From contig CALEGL010000162.1 in the NCBI GenBank assembly GCA_937876495.1, positions 1-11,937 on the forward strand: a DNA stretch of 11,937 nt. Direction: 5' to 3'. Each line of letters begins with the position of its first letter. Position 1 is the stretch's first letter. Made by a program: the position numbers and the translations under genes. Source of the DNA: an uncultured Bifidobacterium sp. Lineage in GTDB: Bacteria > Actinomycetota > Actinomycetes > Actinomycetales > Bifidobacteriaceae. Under the pieces are notes generated by a model. That model was given only the letters and a program-made list of their open reading frames with translations, was not told the DNA's origin and did no database searches. Positions 6,231 through 11,937 of this stretch are shown piece after piece.

Positions 6231-7250
6231 GTGTCCGCTGAATTCGCGAGCGCCCCGGAAGCGACGACGACGTCCCCCGAGACCTCCATGGTCGGGCGGA
6301 GCGTGGTCACTCTCGACGACCTGTCCACCACCGAGATTCTCGACCTGCTCGACAAGGCCCACTACATCGACGGCCATCGACGCCAGGTCGCCCACACCTG
6401 CGACGGCAGGGTGCTGGCCACGCTGTTCTACGAGCCGAGCACTCGTACGCGGCTGAGCTTCGAGACGGCCATGCTCCGCCTCGGCGGCAAGGTCATCGGC
6501 TTCGCCGGGGCCCAGCTGTCCTCCGTCACCAAGGGCGAGTCCATCAGCGACACCCTCAAGACGGTCTCCAACTACGTCGACGTCGTCGCCATCCGCCATC
6601 CCAAGGAGGGCGCCGCGCTCGTCGCCAGACAGGCGGCCTCCGTGCCGGTCATCAACGCCGGCGACGGCGGGCATATGCATCCCACGCAGACCCTGGCAGA
6701 CCTCGCCACCCTGCGCTCGCGCTTCGGACGCATCACGGACCTGACCATCGGGCTGTGCGGGGACCTCACCTTCGGTCGCACCGTGCATTCGCTTATCGAG
6801 GCGCTGTGCCGCTTCGGCAACGTGCGCTTCGTGCTCATCAGCCCCGACGAGCTCGCCTGCCCGCAATACGTCCTCGACCGCATCGAGGCGACCCCCACCT
6901 GCTCCTACGTGGAGACCCGGGACCTCGCCGGGGCGATCGGCGGCCTTGACGTGCTGTACATGACCCGTGTGCAGAAGGAGCGCTTCTTCAACGAGGACGA
7001 CTACCTGCGCCTTCGCGACACGTACATCCTCGACGAGGCCAAGATGGCCCTCGCCAAGCCGGACATGGCGGTGCTGCACCCGCTTCCGCGCGTCAACGAG
7101 ATCGCCGTGGAGGTCGACGACGACCCGCGCGCGGCCTATTTCGAGCAGGTGCGCAACGGCATGCTCATGCGCATGGCCCTGGAAAGCTCCGTGGTGGGCG
7201 ACACGCTTCCCGGGTACGAATCCAACGAGCCCAGGAAGGTGCGCGTCTGA
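6231..7250 (+). CDS. pyrB: Aspartate carbamoyltransferase catalytic chain
   Basis: PyrB condenses carbamoyl phosphate with aspartate to carbamoyl aspartate, the first committed step of UMP synthesis. The 339-residue product has the carbamoyl-phosphate loop FYEPSTRTRLSFE (STRT at 70-73), GDGGHMHPTQTLADL, CGDLTFGRTVHSL, YMTRVQKERF and HPLPR (283-287), all intact. The core resembles Bifidobacterium longum PyrB as I recall it, which begins at the equivalent of Met 20 here (ATG 6288). The first 19 residues are thus an extra Ala/Thr/Ser-rich leader. GTG 6231 is preferred over GTG 6225 because of the Shine-Dalgarno spacing; ATG 6288 has no good Shine-Dalgarno but would give the family's usual length. 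The stop overlaps the pyrI ATG by one base (TGATG), so the two chains of the holoenzyme should be made together. Confidence 0.95.
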   Translation: MSAEFASAPEATTTSPETSMVGRSVVTLDDLSTTEILDLLDKAHYIDGHRRQVAHTCDGRVLATLFYEPSTRTRLSFETAMLRLGGKVIGFAGAQLSSVTKGESISDTLKTVSNYVDVVAIRHPKEGAALVARQAASVPVINAGDGGHMHPTQTLADLATLRSRFGRITDLTIGLCGDLTFGRTVHSLIEALCRFGNVRFVLISPDELACPQYVLDRIEATPTCSYVETRDLAGAIGGLDVLYMTRVQKERFFNEDDYLRLRDTYILDEAKMALAKPDMAVLHPLPRVNEIAVEVDDDPRAAYFEQVRNGMLMRMALESSVVGDTLPGYESNEPRKVRV

Positions 7251-7672
7251 TGGAGGTCACCAGCATCCAGGACGGCATCATCATCGACCACGTGCCCGCC
7301 GGCACGGCCCTGATGGTCCTCAAGTACCTGCACATCAACCCCGCCACGACGAAGCTCGCGCTCATCATGAACGCCTCGAGCCACCGCTACGGGACGAAGG
7401 ACATCATCAAGCTCGAGGACGTCACCGACGTCGACCTCGACGTGCTGGGCTTCGTCGCCCGGCAGGCCACGGTGGACATCGTGCGCGGCGGGAGGATCGT
7501 CGCCAAGTCGAGCCCCAACCTGCCCGAGCATCTCGTCGACGTCATCACCTGCGGCAACCCGCGGTGCGTGACCACCACCGAGCGCGGCATCCACCAGCGC
7601 TTCCATCTCGCCCACTCGCAGCGGCAGGAGTACCGGTGCGACTACTGCGACGAGGAGGCGAAGCTCCAGTAA
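7250..7672 (+). CDS. pyrI: Aspartate carbamoyltransferase regulatory chain
   Basis: PyrI binds nucleotide effectors and, through a zinc domain, docks to PyrB to give an allosteric ATCase. The protein has 140 residues, slightly shorter than the 153 of Escherichia coli. The N-terminal allosteric domain is recognisable (GIIIDHVPAGTALMVLKYL). The C-terminal zinc site is complete: C101-x4-C106 (CGNPRC) and C130-x2-C133 (CDYC). Shine-Dalgarno GGAAGG (7234-7239) lies 10 bases before the ATG, inside the end of pyrB. The stop overlaps the pyrC start by one base (TAATG). PyrI is uncommon in actinobacteria outside the bifidobacteria, to my knowledge, so it helps place the organism. Confidence 0.95.
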   Translation: MEVTSIQDGIIIDHVPAGTALMVLKYLHINPATTKLALIMNASSHRYGTKDIIKLEDVTDVDLDVLGFVARQATVDIVRGGRIVAKSSPNLPEHLVDVITCGNPRCVTTTERGIHQRFHLAHSQRQEYRCDYCDEEAKLQ

Positions 7673-9153
7673 TGACCCTCACCCTCCACGACATCGGCGT
7701 CTGGGACACCGGCGAGCGCATCGACCTCGTCATCCCCTCCGTGGACGCCGCGCGGGGCTTCGGGCCCGGCGTCCCCTTCGACGCCCCGAAGGACCCGGCC
7801 GGACGTACCGGCTCCCAGGCGTCCGGGGACGCGCATGGTGACGTGCACGTCGACGCCTCGGGTCTGACCCTCGCCCCCGGATTCGCCGATCCGCACGTGC
7901 ACTTCCGCGACCCCGGCCAGACGGCCAAGGAGACCATGTCCACGGGTGCGCGTGCGGCCGCGGCCGCCGGCTTCACCCGCGTGCTCGTCATGCCCAACAC
8001 CATCCCCGCCGCGGACGGCGAGACGGTGGACGACTCGACCCCCGGGGGACGCCAGGTGCTCGACTCGGGACGCAGCACCGTCCTCGACTATCTCGCGCAC
8101 TATGAGGAGGATCACGGAGCACTTCCCGTGCGCTACGACCTGTGCGTCGCCGCCACGACGGGGCGTGCGGGCCGCGCCGCCTCGGATCCGGCTCTGTGGA
8201 GCGGCCGTCTGCGTGGCGGCGCGGAGGCGGGGGAGCATCCCGTCACGGCCATCAGCGATGACGGGTCGGCCATCCCCGACGCCGTGCTCGACGAGGTTCT
8301 GGGCAACGCCTTGCGTGCGAGGATCCCCGTCGTCGACCACTGCGAGCATCACGACTCCGGAGTCATGGCGGCAGGACCCACCAGCAGCCGTCTGGGCGTG
8401 GAGGGAATCGACGCGGTCACGGAGACGCGGATCGTGGCCCGGGACATCGATGCCGCGAGACGCACCGGCGCGCATGTGCATCTCCAGCACGTCAGCTGCG
8501 CGGCCTCCGTCGACCTCGTCCGACGGGCCAGGGAGGACGGCGTACCGGTCACCTGCGAGACCGCGCCGCATTACCTCGCCCTCTGCGACGAGGACGTGGC
8601 GCGCTACGGGGCCCTGGCGAGGATGAACCCGCCGCTGAGGTCCGCCCGCGACCGCCAGGCCGTCATCGCCGCCGTGGCGGATGGCACCGTCGACATGCTC
8701 GCCACCGACCATGCCCCTCATACCGTCGAGGAGAAGTCCGCCGGGCTCGCAGCCGCCCCCAACGGCGTCATCGGTCTGGAGACCGCCTACGGCGTGTGCA
8801 GGAGGGTGCTCGTCGACGGCGGGTACATCGACGACCGGCGTCTCATCGAGCTCATGTCTCTGGCTCCGAACCGTCTTCTCGGTCGCGCCTCGACGGACGT
8901 CGCCGCCCTGCTCAACACGTGCAGCCGCTGCGCCACGCACCGGATGCTCGACCTGGCGCACGTCGAGCATCCGGAGGACGTGGACCTCGTCGTGCTCGAC
9001 GAGCACGCCCGCTGGAGGGTCGACCCGGAGGACTTCGAGTCGAAGGCCCGCAACACGCCCTTCGCAGGCTGGTCCCTCACGGGCCGCCCGCTGGCCACCA
9101 TCATCGGATCGCGGCTGGTGTTCAGCCGTCTGGACGCCGCCCGTCGACGGTAG
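7672..9153 (+). CDS. pyrC: Dihydroorotase, class I
   Basis: PyrC cyclises carbamoyl aspartate to dihydroorotate. At 493 residues it is longer than the usual 420-430. Metal and substrate residues are all visible: DPHVHFRDPG (H75, H77), MPNTIPA, SDDG (D196), DHCEHH (H223), HLQHVS (H273) and ATDHAPH (D346). The Asp at 196, in place of the carboxylated Lys of other dihydroorotases, matches the Aquifex-like class I form. Extra length comes from an N-terminal Gly/Asp/Ala-rich segment (about residues 23-62), a segment before D196, and a C-terminal insertion with C417-x2-C420 and nearby His (TCSRCATHRMLDLAH). The ATG overlaps the pyrI stop; AGGAGG at 7653-7658 lies 13 bases upstream. The same frame is open far upstream into pyrB, but those codons are shadow. 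Confidence 0.95.
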   Translation: MTLTLHDIGVWDTGERIDLVIPSVDAARGFGPGVPFDAPKDPAGRTGSQASGDAHGDVHVDASGLTLAPGFADPHVHFRDPGQTAKETMSTGARAAAAAGFTRVLVMPNTIPAADGETVDDSTPGGRQVLDSGRSTVLDYLAHYEEDHGALPVRYDLCVAATTGRAGRAASDPALWSGRLRGGAEAGEHPVTAISDDGSAIPDAVLDEVLGNALRARIPVVDHCEHHDSGVMAAGPTSSRLGVEGIDAVTETRIVARDIDAARRTGAHVHLQHVSCAASVDLVRRAREDGVPVTCETAPHYLALCDEDVARYGALARMNPPLRSARDRQAVIAAVADGTVDMLATDHAPHTVEEKSAGLAAAPNGVIGLETAYGVCRRVLVDGGYIDDRRLIELMSLAPNRLLGRASTDVAALLNTCSRCATHRMLDLAHVEHPEDVDLVVLDEHARWRVDPEDFESKARNTPFAGWSLTGRPLATIIGSRLVFSRLDAARRR

Positions 9154-9182
9154 ACGCATAGACGCAGATACGGAGGCCCGTC

Positions 9183-10250
9183 ATGGACCGTCTCATCGAA
9201 GCCATCGAACGCACGGGGAACCCCAGCGTGGTGGGGCTCGACCCCACCGACGCGGTCGTCCCACCCGAAGTCGCCGCCGGACTCGAGGAGGAGGTGAGGG
9301 ATTCCGTCGATCCCGAGGAGCTTCCCGCCTCCCTGAAGGCGGTGGCGTATCTCGAGTTCTGCCGCGCGGTCATCGATGCGGTGGCCGACGTGGTCCCCGC
9401 CGTCAAGCCGCAGATCGCCATGTTCGAGGCTCTGGGCCCTGCCGGCCTCGACGCCTACGCCCTGGCCTGCGCGCACGCCCGCGACCGCGGGCTGTACGTC
9501 ATCGGCGACGTGAAGCGCGGCGACATCGGCTCGACGGCGGCCGCCTACGCCCAGCATCTGACCGGAGTGCCCGCGGCTCCGGCCTCGGCCGAGGCCGGAG
9601 GGGACCGCGGGACGAGCGTGGGGTCCCCTGCGGATGCGGCGGGGACTCCCCGCGCGCCCCTGGGCGTCGACGACACGGACGTCGTCGACGTGTGGAGCGA
9701 GGACGCGGTCACCGTCAACCCCTATCTCGGCTCGGACGGCGTGACGCCGTTCGTCAGGGCCGCCGAGACCGTCGACAAGGACGTCTTCGTCCTCGTGCGC
9801 ACATCGAACCCCTCGAGCGCCGAAATCCAGGAATGCGAACTGACCGACGGCCGAAGGCTCTACGAGCGCGTCGCCGACCTCGTCTCCGAGTGGGGCGCGG
9901 GAAGCGTGGGCGAGCACGGATACTCGAGAGTCGGCGCCGTGGTCGGCGCCACGCAGACGGCCCAGGGGGCCCGTCTTCGACGCCGCATGCCCCACGCCTT
10001 CTTCCTCGTCCCCGGCTACGGGGCGCAGGGCGGCACGGCGGCGGACATCGCCGGGATGGCGGATCCGCAGGGTTCGGGCATCCTCGTCAACTCCTCAAGA
10101 GGCATCATCGGCGCCTGGAGGGCATCGGGGGAGCAGCGTCCCGGAATGCCGCTCGACGACGCCCTGGACATGGTCGCCCGCCATGCGCGACGGGCCGCCC
10201 TCGACATGCGCGAGGACATCCGCTCGGCTCTGGAGGAACGGATGCGCTGA
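9183..10250 (+). CDS. pyrF: Orotidine 5'-phosphate decarboxylase
   Basis: PyrF decarboxylates OMP to UMP. The catalytic motif is DVKRGDIGSTA (D109, K111, D114), typical of the longer bacterial PyrF subfamily. Other family signatures are NPSVVGLDPT, AVKPQIAMFEALG, VTVNPYLGSDG, VRTSNPSS, VGATQ, FLVPGYGAQGG and ILVNSSRGI. The 355 residues exceed the usual 270-310, mainly because of an Ala/Gly/Pro/Asp-rich insertion at about residues 130-170 between the catalytic motif and the VTVNPYLG strand; its DNA is dense in palindromes. ATG 9183 has GGAGG (9172-9176) six bases upstream. It follows pyrC after 29 bases, within which TAGACGCA is repeated twice in tandem. Confidence 0.95.
   Translation: MDRLIEAIERTGNPSVVGLDPTDAVVPPEVAAGLEEEVRDSVDPEELPASLKAVAYLEFCRAVIDAVADVVPAVKPQIAMFEALGPAGLDAYALACAHARDRGLYVIGDVKRGDIGSTAAAYAQHLTGVPAAPASAEAGGDRGTSVGSPADAAGTPRAPLGVDDTDVVDVWSEDAVTVNPYLGSDGVTPFVRAAETVDKDVFVLVRTSNPSSAEIQECELTDGRRLYERVADLVSEWGAGSVGEHGYSRVGAVVGATQTAQGARLRRRMPHAFFLVPGYGAQGGTAADIAGMADPQGSGILVNSSRGIIGAWRASGEQRPGMPLDDALDMVARHARRAALDMREDIRSALEERMR
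9577..9651. repeat. Palindrome-dense insertion inside pyrF
   Basis: Three dyads follow each other. A perfect 24-bp palindrome (9577-9600) has half-site CTCCGGCCTCGG. GGGGACC (9600-9606) pairs with GGTCCCC (9622-9628). GGGGA-C-TCCCC lies at 9641-9651. All fall in the part of pyrF that encodes a low-complexity insertion absent from ordinary PyrF proteins, and the reading frame is kept. It may be an in-frame inserted repeat element or DNA that gained symmetry through GC-rich drift. Confidence 0.6.
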
Positions 10251-10262
10251 CGGACCCGTCAG
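10247..10262 (+). repeat. Inverted repeat over the pyrF stop codon
   Basis: CTGACGG and CCGTCAG flank AC, with the TGA stop of pyrF inside the left arm. A hairpin in RNA is possible, but there is no T run after it, so I do not call it an intrinsic terminator. Confidence 0.4.
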
Positions 10263-10294
10263 GAGACATGCCCGAGTCCTCGGCGTGATCAGCG

Positions 10295-10313
10295 GCATCC
10301 GTTCCACGGATGC
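10295..10313 (+). repeat. Hairpin in the pyrF-pyrK gap
   Basis: GCATCCG pairs perfectly with CGGATGC around the loop TTCCA. It is the second stem in the 140-base gap. No T run follows; it could protect or process the message between the two halves of the operon. The rest of the gap (10314-10375) has a somewhat AT-richer stretch near 10345-10370 but no promoter I can support. Confidence 0.4.
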
Positions 10314-10375
10314 GGAGCGGGTGGACACGCCGAATGCGGCGGCACAACGAATCCGATACATGGATATGAGAGAAC

Positions 10376-10382
10376 GAGGAGG
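10376..10382 (+). promoter_or_regulatory. Shine-Dalgarno supporting the upstream pyrK start
   Basis: GAGGAGG lies 8 bases before ATG 10391, an ideal match and spacing. A second, weaker site (AAGGAAGGA, 10445-10453) lies 9 bases before the in-frame ATG 10463, so two starts compete. Confidence 0.6.
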
Positions 10383-10390
10383 TTGCGCGG

Positions 10391-11401
10391 ATGCCGGCGG
10401 CCGCGCGACCCGAGGACGACGCATCCGACGGAGCGTACGCCGGAAAGGAAGGAATCCAGAGAATGCCCACGGTGACGACGAGCATGACGACCGAAGCGGC
10501 GAAGACCTCCACAGGCGTCCCACGAGCGGGGACCTCGCGCGGCGGAGCGCATGTCGCCGGAGTCGATGACGGCGTTTTCAGCCGCACCGTCGACGCGGAC
10601 ACCGTCGTGGGACGGGCGACCTCCGCCCACCGCTTCCCCGGACGTCGGCGAGTGGAGGTCGTGGCGAACGACCGTCTCGCCCCCGGCGTGCATCGTCTCG
10701 TCCTGCATGACGCCTACATCGCCCGTCATGCGAAGCCCGCGCAGTTCATCGACCTGTATTCGGCGAATCCCCTGCGCCTCATGCCGCGGCCGCTGGGGGT
10801 GTGCGAGACCTCCGGCGACGTGGCGAGCGTCGTCTTCGCCGTGGTGGGCACGGGGACGGAGGAGTTCTCCCGTCTGTCGCCGGGCGACGGCGTCGACGTG
10901 CTGGGGCCGCTGGGCCGCTCCTACGACCTGGGCAGGCCGGCGAACTACGTGCTCGTCGGCGGCGGACTCGGCGTGCCGCCTCTGATCAGCGCCGCCCAGA
11001 GCCTGTCCGCACGCGACGACTGCCGCGTCACCGCGCTTTTCGGATACCGTGACGCGCGCTTCGCGGACGACATCGTCCACCCCTATGCCGACCGGCTGGA
11101 GAGCATCGTCAACGCCGAGGGGAACGTCATCGACCTGCTGGACCGTCTCGAGGGTGAGCTGATCGGCTCCGACCTTCCGCCGGTCATCCTCTCCTGCGGC
11201 CCCACGCCGATGATGAAGGCCGTGGCGGGCTGGGCCTCGCAACGTGGCGTGCCCTGCCAGTTCAGCCTCGAGCAGCGCATGGGATGCGGCTACGGCACCT
11301 GCGTGACCTGCACGGTGGACACCGTCGAGGGCAGGCTCAAGGTCTGCACCGACGGACCGGTGTTCACCACGGAACGGCTCGGATGGGGGGAAGGCAGATG
11401 A
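10391..11401 (+). CDS. pyrK: Dihydroorotate dehydrogenase electron transfer subunit
   Basis: PyrK is the FAD and [2Fe-2S] subunit that passes electrons from class 1B PyrD to NAD+. Domains run in order: FAD-binding barrel from about residue 88 (VEVVANDRLAPGVHRLVL, then MPRPLGVCE), NAD-binding domain (YVLVGGGLGVPPL, then ILSCGPTPMM), and the cluster motif C299-x4-C304-x2-C307-x11-C319 near the C-terminus. All four cluster cysteines are present. The 336 residues exceed the usual 260-280 because of about 85 N-terminal residues rich in Thr/Ser/Ala/Gly with no recognised domain. ATG 10391 has the strongest Shine-Dalgarno; ATG 10463 is a credible alternative, since codons between the two starts have less GC-rich third positions and include a purine-rich Shine-Dalgarno-like stretch. 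The stop overlaps pyrD as ATGA. Confidence 0.93.
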   Translation: MPAAARPEDDASDGAYAGKEGIQRMPTVTTSMTTEAAKTSTGVPRAGTSRGGAHVAGVDDGVFSRTVDADTVVGRATSAHRFPGRRRVEVVANDRLAPGVHRLVLHDAYIARHAKPAQFIDLYSANPLRLMPRPLGVCETSGDVASVVFAVVGTGTEEFSRLSPGDGVDVLGPLGRSYDLGRPANYVLVGGGLGVPPLISAAQSLSARDDCRVTALFGYRDARFADDIVHPYADRLESIVNAEGNVIDLLDRLEGELIGSDLPPVILSCGPTPMMKAVAGWASQRGVPCQFSLEQRMGCGYGTCVTCTVDTVEGRLKVCTDGPVFTTERLGWGEGR

Positions 11402-11937
11402 GCGCCATGACGACGACGGCAACGACGACTGGGAACACGACGTCGATCGGGCACGGGGACGCCGCCATGACGGACGACGCCATGACGGACGACGCCACGA
11501 TGGACGTGCTCGCGCCCCACGAGTGGCGGCATCCCACCGTCGTCGCCGGCGTTCCATGGAAGAATCCCGTGGGCACGGCGTCCGGGACCTTCCAGCTCGC
11601 CGCCTGCCGATGGTTCTACGACGTGAGCCAGATGGGGGCCATCAGCACGAAGGGCGTCTCCCCGGTGCCCTGGCCGGGGAACCCCTCGCCGCGCACGGCC
11701 GAGACGCCCGCGGGAACGGTGAACGCCGTGGGGCTGCAGAACCCGGGCGTCGACCACTATCTCGTCGACGAGCTGCCCAAGCTCAAGGAGCTGGGGGCGA
11801 CGGTCGTCACCAACGTCGCCGGACACAGCGACGACGACTACGCGGAGGTCGTGGCCAAGCTCGCGGACTCTCCCGCCGACATGCTCGAGATCAACGTCAG
11901 CTGCCCGAACGTCAGCCACGGCGGCATGAGCGTGGGG
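11398..11937 (+). CDS. pyrD: Dihydroorotate dehydrogenase class 1B catalytic subunit, 3' partial
   Basis: PyrD oxidises dihydroorotate to orotate on FMN and hands electrons to PyrK. The window holds the first 180 residues; the frame is open to the end. Visible family features are NPVGTASGTF, STKGVSP (K85, FMN and substrate region), NAVGLQNPG and EINVSCPNVSHGG with the likely catalytic Cys at C169. Cys rather than Ser as base, and pyrK next door, make it class 1. ATG 11398 overlaps the pyrK stop by four bases and has a GGGGGAAGG stretch just upstream. The first 35 residues are low complexity and contain the tandem repeat AMTDD-AMTDD; later ATGs at 11407, 11467, 11482 and 11500 are also possible starts. 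The conserved core begins near LAPHEWRHP. Confidence 0.95.
   Translation, partial: MSAMTTTATTTGNTTSIGHGDAAMTDDAMTDDATMDVLAPHEWRHPTVVAGVPWKNPVGTASGTFQLAACRWFYDVSQMGAISTKGVSPVPWPGNPSPRTAETPAGTVNAVGLQNPGVDHYLVDELPKLKELGATVVTNVAGHSDDDYAEVVAKLADSPADMLEINVSCPNVSHGGMSVG
11464..11493 (+). repeat. Two tandem copies of a 15-bp unit in the 5' end of pyrD
   Basis: GCCATGACGGACGAC occurs twice back to back, followed by a degenerate third start (GCCACGATGGACG). Being a multiple of three, each copy adds five residues (AMTDD) without shifting the frame, and each copy brings a new in-frame ATG. Confidence 0.8.

Noticed and set aside
6967..7671. Upstream part of the open frame that contains pyrC
   Set aside because: It overlaps pyrB and all of pyrI in another frame; PyrC homology starts at ATG 7672.
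7642..9159. Long minus-strand open frame opposite pyrC
   Set aside because: Same reason: a shadow of a well-supported gene, with shadow-like composition.
10183..10569. Small + strand open frame bridging pyrF and pyrK
   Set aside because: It overlaps both genes, has an Arg-rich composition typical of shifted frames in GC-rich DNA, and shows no domain.

Overview
The window is very GC-rich DNA with all genes on the + strand. It reads as a chromosomal segment of a high-GC Bifidobacteriaceae member (Bifidobacterium or a close relative). The reasons are the gene order pyrB-pyrI-pyrC-pyrF-pyrK-pyrD, the pairing of an ATCase regulatory chain (PyrI) with a PyrK/PyrD class 1B dihydroorotate dehydrogenase, and a PyrB that resembles Bifidobacterium longum PyrB as I remember it. 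The genus assignment is inference from recalled sequence, not from a search.

Layout. (1) 3-2936: glnE, the two-domain glutamine synthetase adenylyltransferase/adenylyl-removing enzyme, cut off at its 5' end. (2) 2937-3086: a short control region, conspicuously AT-rich for this window, with a 19-bp palindrome, a 41-bp near-perfect palindrome and a good promoter whose start point falls at the likely GTG start of feoA. (3) 3087-6108: a ferrous iron uptake cluster of feoA, feoB and a feoC-like gene with a four-cysteine cluster. The feoA frame has no stop until 331 bases inside feoB, and feoB lies in the -1 frame. (4) 6109-6230: a leader with a weak promoter candidate and a small hairpin. (5) 6231-11937: the pyrimidine operon. 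pyrB/pyrI, pyrI/pyrC and pyrK/pyrD overlap by 1 to 4 bases, pyrF follows pyrC after 29 bases, and a 140-base gap with two inverted repeats separates pyrF from pyrK. pyrD is cut off by the window end.

How the genes work together. PyrB/PyrI make carbamoyl aspartate, PyrC closes it to dihydroorotate, PyrD/PyrK oxidise that to orotate with NAD+ as final acceptor, and PyrF makes UMP from OMP. PyrE (orotate phosphoribosyltransferase) is missing from the window and would be expected just downstream. FeoB is the membrane Fe(II) transporter; FeoA and the FeoC-like protein are small cytoplasmic partners. GlnE sets glutamine synthetase activity and has no evident functional link to its neighbours.

The gene content is ordinary housekeeping and iron uptake. 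I see no mobile element, CRISPR, tRNA, rRNA or defence system, and no convincing new system. The points most worth a second look are the paired palindromes before feoA, the missing feoA stop with a Cys/His-rich FeoB N-terminus, the palindrome-dense in-frame insertion in pyrF, and the low-complexity extensions in most of the pyr proteins. No gap between genes exceeds about 150 bases.
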